In this document: positions 32,766 to 44,350 of the stretch, in pieces
Layout of the letters: each line of letters opens with the position of its first letter
How positions within the stretch are numbered: position 1 is the stretch's first letter
NCBI GenBank assembly: GCA_949987705.1
Contig: OX465281.1
Location: 29,186,942-29,250,941 of the forward strand
From: Thereva unica
Taxonomy: Eukaryota > Arthropoda > Insecta > Diptera > Therevidae
Reading direction: 5' to 3'
Length of the DNA stretch: 64,000 nucleotides
Program-made: the position numbers and the translations under genes
The notes under the pieces: generated by a model
Seen by the model: the letters and a program-made list of their open reading frames with translations, nothing else
Told to the model about the DNA's origin: nothing
Database searches by the model: none

Positions 32766-34480
32766 GGAAGAAAGTCCAATTTCGCTACATGAACTCGAAC
32801 CGCAAACCACTGGTATCGTAGTTTCGGCGTCTTAATCCTAGGCAGAGTTTTTTTTACTATCTTATTGGATCCAAAATGTATCATGGCCGCAACGTGGTTC
32901 TGTTAGCCCTATTATCTTTCATTTGTACCTAAACCAGGCCACTTTAACAGAAGCCTGAAAGTGTAACTTAGACTTGTTTTGTCAATCGTCAGTCACATCG
33001 AACAACTAGACCCTTCCATCTCTTTCGCGGAGCGATGACAGAACATGGGAAGACCACCTCGAAACAACGGCTGCAGATCTAGTTCTCGATCCTTCATAGG
33101 TGGTAATTTAGAGTGCAAGTCAATTAATGTCCTGGCAACTGCACCTGCAAAGAGTTGCGAGATGTTTTAAGAACAAAGCGCTTTCAGTTGACCAAACCAG
33201 GCGTTGACTTCTAGTGTTCCATATATTTTATCAGAGCCCGATCGTTTAGGGACTTTGATAGATCTTACCTAATAACGCTGTGGCACTAATTTGGTCTTGA
33301 TCCTACAGAAATTTCTTAAATTTTAATTGGTACAATTCAATATAGTGACTACCTCTGCTTGAAAGTTTATGACTAGATTGAAAAGTTAAGTCGAGGTTGA
33401 GTTGAAATATGTATGTCATAAGGTCGTAGATGATGTCGAATTGAGTTCACTTTGGGTTGAAATAAAGTTGAACTGAAATCAAAACATAACCTCAAATTTT
33501 TGTGTGAAATTCTCATTTATAGCCACGTAAAAATTCAGAACGAATCAATTTTTCTTCCTGTGCAAGCAAAAAGGCGTAGCCAAAACTAACGACGAAGGCT
33601 GGCTTCACGGATGGTAAATAAACAAAAGTCACTTCAACTCAATTACAACTCAACCGGCATTTATTTGTAGAAATATCAAGTCGACCCAGGAAGGAGAGCT
33701 GAGTTGGATTGAGTGGATCCAGTTTCAATTAAACCCCCGCTTATGACTGAGTTGAGCCTGGGTTGAACCTAGTTATAAACGGGGTAAGTAGCTATAGTGC
33801 CAAACTGAACACTGTACTAAACCTTGAGCCACCTATACCTGTATCTGGCTTGGGGCCATTCGTTTACCATGCGGATTGTTGAGTCATGATGTCCCCGTGG
33901 TCCAGTGAGCATTCGCTTGCGCCGAATCACTATCAACAGTCAATTTTCACAGAAAAGTGATTCGATTATTCCGTTCGTAAATAGAGCTGCCTAAACGATA
34001 CTTTTGGGTTGTGCGTGGCTTGTTGATGCTTCAATGGTGGAGTTTCTCCTTTTGGTGCCCAAAACGCGACAGTTTTGCTTGTTAAATGAAAAAGTGCTTC
34101 GTTACTGAAGTAAATTTTATAAATGTGAGGGTATTGTTAAGTAAATCTGGACTGGATCAGCGGAGAGTGTGGGCATGCGCTGCCGTTAGTTCTTTAAACA
34201 AGCAAACATAAACATAAAATCACCAAATCCTCTTTACATTCTAGCGAATACCAAATTAAGGTAGGCGGCAAGAATATTTGTCTTAACTCAACGCATTCCT
34301 ATACATATATAGCTAAGCAACGACAACATTACCGGCTTTATTGGTCAGTTGATGGGATTCACCTCGGCACAATACCCCAGCGCTTCACGTTAGTCTCGTC
34401 ACCGCGCCAGCTGCCTGTAACTAAGGTTATCAACCTGACGTAAGAAAATCCCCGATATAAGTTTTTTCGTTCTGATTTTT
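32766..34480. other. No gene recognised
   Basis: Contains GAGTTGA-type patches at 33380-33480 and 33680-33780. No coding evidence. Confidence 0.5.
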
Positions 34481-34835
34481 TTGACGTGACAACGTCTATT
34501 AAATCGGTTTAAGATAGGACGCGCGTGTGAAAATGTCCCGCACAATGTCCCGCACACAAAAAAAATCATATCTCCGCCCCCATACATGTTAGGGGAGTGG
34601 TTAATGGCTCAAAATTTTCGTTAATTTATCCTCTACACGGGAAAAATACATTCATTCACCTTATTGACGTGACAACGTCTATTAAATCGGTTTAAGATAG
34701 GACGCGCGTGTGAAAATGTCCCGCACACAAAAAAAAAATTTGCTTCGAAATATATAATTTATTAATTGAGAAAATAATACAAAACGTAATAACAGACGTT
34801 GTCACGTTCAAATTAATAGACGTTGTCACGTTAAA
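34481..34835. repeat. Direct and inverted GACGTGACAACGTCT repeats
   Basis: A ~70-bp block starting TTGACGTGACAACGTCTATT (34481) is repeated 183 bases later (34664), almost unchanged through AAAATGTCCCGCACA. Two inverted copies of its start, AGACGTTGTCACGTT, lie at 34794-34808 and 34819-34833. The layout suggests remnants of a MITE with tandem terminal repeats; the family is unknown. Confidence 0.7.
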
Positions 34836-34975
34836 ATACGGACGTGATACTTCACATCCAAGACCATTAATTTTTTTTTAATGTTCGTGAAACTCATGCG
34901 AATTTCTTTTATATGTTATGAGCCATCTGCTTCTCTATGTCCCCATATTCTTGCATTAGTATTAAGTAAAACTCT

Positions 34976-36890
34976 TGTAACGGTCGGAATTATTAGTTAT
35001 TTGGGTGGGGAAATTTAGTTGGGAAATCACCTTGTAGGCAATGGGAAATTTATTGTAAATCACTTTTGAGGAAAAGGAAAAATTTAAAAAGAGGTAGGCG
35101 AGAACAAAAAAATAATTGAGTTAGTCAGGAAAAAAAGAAAAATTTGGGAGTTCAGTTAGTGTGAGTCAGCTCGTAGAGTTTGTTTGGAATGATTTGCTAA
35201 TATTTTTGCAATCAGTCAGGAGATTCAGTTTTTTTTCAATCGGTTTTTTTTGCAATTGGCTTTTTTGCATGACGGAGTAAATAGTGGCGGCTACCGTGTT
35301 CGCTCCCAACCTGATGGTAATCAAGAAGCTACCAAGAAGTCTTCCTAAAAACCAACCAGAAGGGGTCAAGAAACCAGCGACAAGGAATCCTGCTTCTCAT
35401 TTCCTGGCGATTTGCAGCGTGCAGACGAAAAAGGCTTTCATCGTATGTGTAGCAAGGCGGTCATTGCTCATCTAGCAGCAAATTTCGAAGGAGAATATTT
35501 GGGTGGTGCTATTCTGGTGTACCTTGGATTCCACGTCTGTTGGTCAACCTGAGATCATCGGCGTTTCTCCAGAGAGTACAAGAATTTCGTCACATTAACA
35601 CGGAAGTGATTGGCTGCCGTGTTGATTCACATTTTTGGTCAATTGGCTTGGTGTAGGAAAAGAAGAAGAGGCACATGCATTGCGGCTTCATTTCACTAGT
35701 GGTCACCGAGGTGTTTTACGGCAGTGTACTATTAATGAATTGCCTGGTGGCAGATTTGGTCATGAAGCGTTGCGCCTGGTGAACACTTTTCAAGTACGGA
35801 TATAGATGGTGAAGTCGGCCTAATTTGATTGGACTAAGGGCGATAAAGGTATCGTGCCAACTTAAGAAGGAACAAAGAAGTATTGATTTTTCGGTATGGC
35901 ATTTACTTTGTATATTACTTTTGCAATATATTCGGAAAGGTGGTAGTAAATTTGGGTTTCAAAAGAAAAAAAAGATATCTAAAATAGCTATACACACATA
36001 TATAGATTTACACAATACAAATAAATAAAATAACACAAATTTTTACCTTCATTTATTAACTTTAACTTTATTACTCAAATAATAATTTTAACGGTATTAA
36101 GCAAATACTTTATAAATTGTTGTTCTTTCACTGTTCCCGTACAATTGTTATGTAATAATTTAAACGAAATTTCCTTTTTATTTGTTCTAATTTTATTATA
36201 AAATATTGGCTTAAATTTTTTTTATTTGCAAAATAATTTTCTGGTTGTTTTCCAATAACTTATTCGTAATTATAATTGGACACGATATTTGTTGATACCA
36301 CTTGTGAGTAAAACGAAGCGAAATTGGTACCAATACGAGACGTTTTGCAAATCAGTTAGCATACGGAAGTATCCCTACCGGGGAAATTGTGAATGTTTTT
36401 ATGTTGAAACTGTAAATGTATTGAGCTATGATGACATTGTTCTAATCGTGTCCCATTGAATATTGATATTACCTATTGGTGTTTCTAGTATTTTGTTAAT
36501 GTGTCTGAAATAAAAGAAAACAATTTTTAAGTTATTAAGAATGAACTCAAGTTGTTAGATTTTTTTCTTGGGAATGGTTGGGACGGATGACTTCCTTTTC
36601 AGGGTGTGACGCGTCGCAGACGATGATCGGAAAAGGATGATGGCGGAATTCAAGTTACATAGTCACAGGTGAGTGGTGAACCAGCCTCGGTAAGCCCCGG
36701 CCACACACCCCACGACCCCTCCGGCGAGCTAGACAACTCCGTGTGGCCGGCGTAGGAGTTCCGGATTTTCTTTTTATTTCTTATGTATGGTGTTGGCTCC
36801 TTGGCCATGCTCTTCCGGGCTTTTGGCTAAGGGGGTAACACCTCGCATAAGTGGCGCCCACTATTTAGATCGCGCCATTATGCTGTTACA
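34976..36890 (+). repeat. Solo LTR of the E1/E2 retrotransposon lineage
   Basis: It starts TGTAACGGTCG, as the E1 LTR does, and ends TGTTACA. A 4-bp CTCT duplication flanks it (34972-34975, 36891-36894). No primer-binding site or gag/pol is present, so the internal part was lost by LTR-LTR recombination. A 10-bp perfect stem, CCGGCCACAC (36697-36706) with GTGTGGCCGG (36741-36750), and a splice-donor-like CAGGTGAGT (36667-36675) lie near its 3' end. Small frames inside (for example at 35284) have no recognised domain. Confidence 0.85.
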
Positions 36891-37109
36891 CTCTTATCTT
36901 ATAAAAGCAAGTGTCTAGGTATACATTAGTTTCCAACTTCTTAGGAACTAGGTTCATTTATATTAGAAATAGCGCTTTCCAGAATGTGCACTTCTGAGTT
37001 TAAGCATGTTTGGGTTAAAACAATTATCCACAGTTGCGTAATATTCTTTTATTTTTAAATTTCCACTTTACCATTCGATGCTTTTTCTATAAGGATCTTC
37101 GGTTTTTTA

Positions 37110-37514
37110 TGCCTAATCTCCAATGGAAAAACCAACCACGAACCAACCACGTACCAGTAGGCTGAATTAGCTGACAAAATGTGTTCATACACATTTCTAT
37201 CACTGTAGATGTGAAATGTCAGAAATGCCTGTTTATTATTATTACTAGATTCGACTTTTCTGTTGACATTTTTTTTGGCGGGATATTGCAATTTCAATTA
37301 ACGTCATTTATGCCCTGATTTTTGACATTTTTTGTACTAAATTGCCCGCTGAATTTCATGTGGTAACTCAAATGGTTTAACTAACACATACGAAAGTTAC
37401 CCATGTCGACCAAAACACGAGCGAGACGGGTAAATCAATTTACAATGAGAAGGAATAGGAAACAACACTTTGGTTGGTTGGTTCGTGGTTGGTTTTGCCA
37501 TTGGAGATTAGGCA
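37110..37514. mobile_element. 405-bp MITE with TTA target duplication
   Basis: Terminal inverted repeats of about 40 bases begin TGCCTAATCTCCAATGG and run into a CCAACCAC repeat. TTA flanks both ends (37107-37109, 37515-37517). The TTA duplication points to PIF/Harbinger. Confidence 0.88.
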
Positions 37515-37639
37515 TTATTCTCCCGCCCAGACTGTGAAATTGTTTTGCAGTTGAGAGTCCTTGTCACTGCAGGTTATATTTCTTAATTCGTACTCAAGGC
37601 AGTACTTAGTAGAACTCACCCCTTGAAACTCGGACTCCA

Positions 37640-37760
37640 ACCAAATCAGCTCATGAGCTCATCTCCAAATCTATCAAAAGGAACATCGAATTCAATCTTG
37701 ATTGGGGCCGGAAGAGTCGTGTCGAATTCTAGTACATCAAAAAGGAAGCATCGTCTACAA
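37640..37760 (+). mobile_element. LINE-A remnant
   Basis: AATTCAATCTTGATTGGGGC and AGTCGTGTCGAATTCTAGTA match the ELILGWGESCRIQP region at 11310-11350. Confidence 0.55.
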
Positions 37761-39064
37761 CACCTTTATTCTGTCTATAATATATAAAGACTCATCCAAC
37801 TTTTACCCTTAGAGAACCCAGATGTGTAGATGGGAACGAGAAGGTTGATAGACACTTCGGTTGTGTTGTAAGCAACAAGGATGGTATTAAAGGACTCCAT
37901 TGAATGAAAAATAATGAGTAGGTTGCTTTGAAACAGCTCACTGAGATGATTCTATACAGAGGAACGAAAATAATGATCCAATTCGACAACCCTTGATCAG
38001 AAAATGAAAAAAAGTGTAATAGAACAAAGAGTTTTTACAAATATCTAGGAAGAGGTGGAAGCTAGCTATTTCCTTATGGCAAATAGATTGTATGTTGTAA
38101 ACTCTTGTACTATATCATTTTCGGTTATTGCTGGACTAATACGGTGTAACAGCTGTCACTGCAAATCAATCTAGGAAATAAAATTTAAACATTTGCTCTT
38201 TCTTCTAAAATAAAATCGCAAGCTTTTATCATCATCTGGCGATTACTTTTCCTTGAATTGAAATTATTTCCTCAAAACTTTAAATTAGTAGTTTTGGTAG
38301 ACTTAAAATGATATAAGACAATAAAAAATGCACTTGGTTACAATATTACAAGAGCTTGTAGAATCGAACGAATTGAAGTTAGATAACATTTGTTTCATAG
38401 TAAATGACTGGTAGTTCTATTGTACCAGCTGTAAGCACTGGTATTTCTTGAGATTACAAACTTGGTGACAGCAATTAATTCTTGTTAACTCAACAAAACA
38501 GACAGTAATGCAATTGCAATGATTTCATTTCATAATATATATCGTATTTCAAAGCAATCTCTCAATAATTTATTAAGTATTGAATAAGCTAATTAGAATT
38601 TTCCAAGCTCTTTTATTTCAATTATTAATAGGATTGATAGACAACATTGTTTCAATTACCACCGCGGCAACGTTTACAAATATCGATCCTCGGATCACAA
38701 CTATCGATGATAATTTCACAAATAATTTTGAGTAAAACTTTGCTTTTCAGGTATTTTATTGTTTATAATTTATTTGTGTGTCTCTAGAGGTCTTAGTCCA
38801 GCGCCGGCCCTAGCCTTTGTTCAGGGTAGAGAGATTGCCTTTGTGATTCCACCCATATTAGTACTCGATACTTGCGGGCCTGGGGCTAAAATTCTGTTGG
38901 GGTCTTTTTAAGCTGTATTGCAAAATAACTTTTTGGGTTTCATTATATTTTCGAGTTCCCCTTTCACCTGAGGCCCAAGGCAATTCGTCCCAGTTGTCGC
39001 CCATTTGTTGAGCTTTTTTAGGATAGGAGTTGCCTAGCTAAGAATTTAGGTGGGGGTATTAGGG
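37761..39064. other. No gene recognised
   Basis: AT-rich, no supported gene. Confidence 0.5.
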
Positions 39065-39315
39065 TTAGGATTAGTGATGTTGAGATGGTGGAGAGAGTCA
39101 ACTCCTCGCTCCGGGGTGACTGCCAGCACTTCGTAAACAATTACGACTATTTTCGCTATACTAATTGAAGCCTCGAGGGGTGTCCTCCAGGAATGGAAGA
39201 CGTAATTTGCTCGAATGTCAGATGATAACCACTCCATTTTGCGGAGTTGAGGTAGAAGAAGCCTCTTCTAATGAGGAGTTGACTCTCTCCACCATCTCAA
39301 CATCACTAATCCTAA
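39065..39315. repeat. Perfect 43-bp inverted repeat with 165-base loop
   Basis: Bases 39065-39107 (starting TTAGGATTAGTGATGTTGAG) are exactly complementary to 39273-39315. Weak similarity continues outwards (CCTAGC.AA). It could be a MITE or a palindrome from an inverted duplication. No clear target duplication. Confidence 0.85.
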
Positions 39316-42300
39316 TCGCAAGTTTGGCTAGGGCAGCTTTGGTCATGACTTTTATGCCGCCCTAGTCCTTAGCTTTACCCAACCAAACTTGTATCCAATT
39401 CGGGCACTAATCCACCTCAGCTCGTCAATAGGCTTTTGGTCGACATAGACCATGATATCTGCGAATGGTGGGTGGTGCACTTTGTAGAGTATTACCCACT
39501 CCAGCATATATTTTGGACATCTATACTTTTCAACATTATATCAGCGGAGTCTTCTGTTGCGGCCGCCAAGTACCCGACCACAACATGGCTGGGCGGCCGC
39601 TTGTCCTCGTCTACAGCAACGAGGCTTGCTTCTTCTCAGGACTCACACCTCTCAGTCACGTGGTCGTGAAGGCCAGTTACCCCATGCGCACAACAACCCC
39701 TAGGAACTGGGCTGTTTTGAGTCCTGTCCTAACTCGGCTATGGCCTCCACAACTACTTGAACGCCAACTATTTGTTCCGCGACCAGGAGAGTCTCCGGAT
39801 AGTCACTCGCAAGCACGCTCAATCTGACACAGGCGGTTTCAAACCGTATGGCTGGAACCTTCACCCTTTTCCCAGGGTTATTATGGTCTGGAGAGGATCC
39901 AATCCTATTAAGAAAATTGGTATCCCTCTTCCCTTCAGAGGCAACACAGAGCCGAGAGTAGCCAGCTTCCAAAAATCGCCTAAACCACTTTCGGGCTGCG
40001 CCACACGTCTTCTCAAACTGCACGTTTTTACGAGTCGCCCCTCCAATGGAGCAGTAGGTGCCCGCTATTCCACAGGTTTGCCTCTAAAAGGAGATCTTCT
40101 ACTAATGAAGGAGTGATCTCATTGAAGAAGAATCCCGAAAATTCTCCTTCACTGATGCCACATTCGGCATCCTGCTGTATGGGTTTAGAAATATCCAACT
40201 GGCTTTGAAGGTCGTTCTTTTTGGGACTATTGAAGCCCCAGAAATGTTTGGAAAGTTGAGAGGTGCTCCATCCTCAAAAGTTTTTTTTAAAGGTGTCTAT
40301 ATCGATCCTCATCATACTGATCAGCACATACACTTGTTTGGTTTCAAACAACGCAAGGGTACTCTGCCGCCTATCCTTGTGCGATCTGAATTCCACATCA
40401 TTGTGAGTTCTTCATTCGTGATTCTGTCTTGCCAGCGGTTTTTAGGATACGTCATAGTCATCTGTTGATGAAAACTTGTAGGCGCCTTGGGGTGAATTCG
40501 GCGACTTTCCATATTTCGCAATCATACAAAAGTTGACATAATTTTTAGATATTTTATTTACTTGTTTCGTTCTACATTACTTCTTCATCCCTAGTCCAGA
40601 TAGATACCAGAATATAGACTTCAAATTGTTACAAGGACGCAGGATGAAAACCGAGAACAATGTCATTGAAACCTTCGATTGCATTTCGTTCACTCGATGA
40701 AAGCAACATTGAACTTTAAGAAATAATCAAAAAATTACATGACGGTCGGTAGTTAAAAGAAGGCCCCCTTTGTTCGTCCATGCGTTGCATACAAAAATCA
40801 ACTGCGCAGAATCACGTATACTATTTCGTCCATTCATAAAATAATTGGGAAAAAACGGCCGGGGTGACGTATTACTTGACTGATCTGTTTCACTAACTTG
40901 AAATAATTTATCGGTTAAAGATTAATTTTTTCTAATAAAGAAAGCATCTCCATTATCTCATAAGACTTTCTCCGAAAAAAAATGATCAAAACATAATTAC
41001 TTCCACCATAATCTTTTACGATCTTTCCTTGTTGCAAACCCCCTTAAATTCCATTACTTTTCCACTTTTAATGTTTTTTTAAGAGCTTCCTGCCCCGCAG
41101 ACCTTAGCCCTTTCTACCATAAAAAGTGAATTTCGGTAATTAACCCAAAAAAATGGAGTTTCGTAACCGAATGGGAAAATTTACAATGAAGAGAAAAATA
41201 ATGAAAATCTTCAAGATTAAATAAAATCCGGCGCCTCCGCCCCAAGCCCCAAAGCTAAAACCAAAGCCCGGCAGTTTGCAATTGCGGCTTGTTACGTTTT
41301 TTTACGTCCGCAGAAGACTTGACCAACTAGCAGCAATCACCTGGCCACCAGCAATTATAACATTCCGGTTTCAGCTAGCCACGGTCTCTTTGATCTACGG
41401 TGTTACACTGTTAATCCACCTGCAGTCGCTTTGTCTGGGGCTCGCTTCAAGCCTGGCTTGTTGTTCGCCTTGAACCGACTTTTTTCCTGTGCCGCTATGG
41501 AGTTGAAGCTAAGAAGTTTCACGGTCACTTCACAGCTGAAAGGAAAAGTGAAATCCGTTAATGAAGATCAGCGCATGCAGTTGCGGCAAGATCAGCAGCT
41601 ACTAGGTATGTCCGATCTTGGTTGGGTACCCATTGGACAAAACATGTTCTATGTGTGTTTTGGCATTCCCATCGCGAATTCGCCGCGGATCGGTGTCCCC
41701 AAATCTGGAGAAGATCCATTACGGTAGCATTGGTGGTTTTTGCGCGTTCTTGTCCGGCTTAAGTGCGACCAGGTGAGTGATCAGCATGCAGCAACTGTAT
41801 TTCGAGACTCTTTAAGCAATGCCGCCAGGCATTGACCATGACCGAGCTTCTTACGAAATTTACGGAGGTGTTAAAATTTATTTATAAATTTACGATGCTG
41901 AATTGGTAATCAACCTGTAATCGCCCGGTGGCTTTTGACGCCTCTTGGCATGGAGGCACTTTCTGCGAATAAATTACTCCATTACCTGTGCTTGGTTCAA
42001 TATCAACGAGAGTGCTGTCAATTGGACTAATAAAAACTGGCAGATAACGAGCTAATTGGAGCACCAGGGTAATAACGCAATTACCTGCCAATAAAGAGAT
42101 TTACCTGCAATCAAAGCGAAGTATAAACAAAACTCCAGGTATTTTTTCTCTCTTCTAACAACCTTAAATGCCACTTTATATCTGTTTTTTAGGTGTTATT
42201 GAATAAAGGTGTAATCTGCTGATGTTTTTAATATCATTAGTACCAATTAAAAAATACTGTTTTTTGCACCTATTTTGCTGACAAGCAGAATTTCTAGGTG

Positions 42301-42719
42301 AGATTAAGCTCTTTTGTTTCTCGACTTCAGCTCCAACCAGCTAGTTGCTAAATGAATCGAGTTTATGATTTTTATCTGAGTACATCAATTACGGCTTTGA
42401 GATCACTTGTGACATGTTGACAATAATTGTGACGCGAGCGTGTAATTGCGGCTACCTAGATCTGTTCCTAACTAGTTTCTAATTTCCTGGAGGGGGATTC
42501 CGTGATTACATGGAGAGTATTGTCTCCAATTGGGGATTAACTTTTACTTATCTTTGGTGATGATGCAGACATCATTGACAGATGCCCACCAGTTACCAAA
42601 ATCGTGATTGCTTTATTTACATATGTATAAGATGTGGTTGTTGTTGGGTCTTAGTCAACTTAAAATTGATCCGGTTTCTGGTTAGATTCTAAGAATTTTT
42701 TGATTATGCCTGCCACTGA
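39316..42719. other. No gene recognised
   Basis: Several overlapping frames of 66-120 codons (39436-40116) have no domain I recognise. The segment 41890-42560 has clustered TAAT/ATTA-type motifs, but no function can be claimed. Confidence 0.45.
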
Positions 42720-43418
42720 AGTGTGTAATGTGAACCTAGGGTTGGTTGCCCGAAGAGGCCAACCTCAGATCCACACCCAAAAAAAACAACATAACAATTT
42801 GGACACAAAACTTTCACAAAAACCACCTGAAAATTAAACCGACCACACAGGCGGATTTTCACATATTTGTGGCCAAAACCTCAATAAACGAAGTTAGCCA
42901 TTGCAAGCACCTGACCTAATTTTTTGAATCTGATTGGTTTCTTACATTCAGTTATTCGTTTGATATTTATAACGAATGTTTTCATTACTTTCTGCATAGG
43001 CAAAGTGCCCTCTCTTGAGGATCAATTAATCGCCGGTGAAAATTGAGGTTTTTAAAAACTATAGGGTCGTATGTTAAAAGTCTTCAGTGTAACTTTTATC
43101 ATAGATTGTGAATCTGGGGGCATGTATCTGTGTTATTTTGAATATATTTACATTTTACTAAGTTTAATTATAAGAGCTATAATAAAACTAATTTATAGGT
43201 TAAATTTTCAATTATTATTGATATTATAGCCTAAAAAGTTGCAAATTCATTAGAATCAGACTACGGTATCAAGTTTATAATAAAGTTTCATATCTTAACT
43301 TAATATCTGTGTTAATTTTAGTTGCTAATATGTGCTACCCTCCAGCTACTTAAATAATTAATAAAATGAATTAAAAAAAATGAAAAATAGTTTTTTGTTT
43401 TTTAAGCTATACTTCTTT

Positions 43419-43697
43419 ATATGTGACGCGATCCGAGAAAAGGGACTTACTGTCCAAAAAATCGATTTTCGGATTATGAGTGATTTTTAAGGTTTTGAAT
43501 GTCCTTTTTAATTCTGTGCAATCAGAATTAATTTATTCCAATTACTTTTTGAGCAATAAATATTTACAAATGTGTCTTCAAAAGTGTTTAAAGTGGCAGC
43601 TCAGCGCTTTCGCTCTCCTCCGTCTTCTTTCAATCGCTTCTCCTGTAAAATTTTCTTTTTGGATAGTAGCTCCCTTTTCTCGGATCGCGTCACATAT
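43419..43697. repeat. Internal inverted repeat in D1
   Basis: TATGTGACGCGATCCGAG, continuing through AAAAGGGAC and TGTCCAAAAA (43419-43459), is mirrored at 43657-43697. The central ~27 bases are identical. It is separate from the D1 ends, so it may be a nested MITE. Confidence 0.8.
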
Positions 43698-44084
43698 TTA
43701 GGAACATCTTCTGAGATATTTGTCATTATGACCTCGACAATTAGTAGATATTGCTTACGTACAAAAAGATCCAGTTGGAGTTTGCTGCACAATGTAATGC
43801 TATGGTCACAGAACAAGATACCCCTTCAAGACAACATTACACACTTTACACTTCAGACAAAGCTTTGGGGCAAATACCAAAGTCCAACACAATTTAATAA
43901 GAAAAACTGCAACTGCAAGATTTAGCGTCCTTATGAAAATATGAAAAGAAAGAGATGCTCCCTGGAAAATATATCTATGTACTACTGAATCATCTTAAAA
44001 GTATATTTACAAGATTTGTTAGATCACTCATCAGTGAGACGGTATCATGCATTACATGAGGTGATTTCTACACTTCTAAAAAAC

Positions 44085-44350
44085 CAGCTTGGAACGAGGG
44101 AGGAGTGTGGGGCGTTGGTGGGTTATCTGACTGGCCATGTAGGACTGCGGTATCACCTCCACAACTAGGACTGTCTCAAGAGACAGAATGCCGACTCTGC
44201 ATGGAAGGCGACAAGACTTCCACACATATTCTTTGTGAACGTCCTGTTTTGATCTGACTCAGTAGAAGAACGTTTATCAGAGTGCTTATGAGCCCTGTTC
44301 AAGTCTGATCTTGGTCAATTAAAGACCTTCTTGTCTTCGTCCGGAAGGCT
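44085..44350 (+). pseudogene. LINE RNase H-downstream remnant carried in D1
   Basis: Translation in shifting frames gives VGYLTGHVGLRYHLH, then LSQETECRLCMEGDKTSTHI and LCERPVL. This resembles the C-terminal CCHC-like tail after the RNase H domain of R1/I-type LINEs (LTGH..., C-x2-C, H...C). At least one frameshift. Confidence 0.65.

Noticed and set aside
36852..36862. TGGCGCCCACT as a primer-binding site, which would make the solo LTR shorter
   Set aside because: Only eight bases match the tRNA end. The flanking CTCT duplication and the TTACA end at 36890 fit better.
39436..40116. Overlapping 77-120-codon frames as a gene
   Set aside because: Several frames and both strands are open equally, with no recognisable domain or splice pattern.
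42480..42510. NF-kB-like site GGGGATTCCG
   Set aside because: A single short match in non-coding DNA has no evidential weight.
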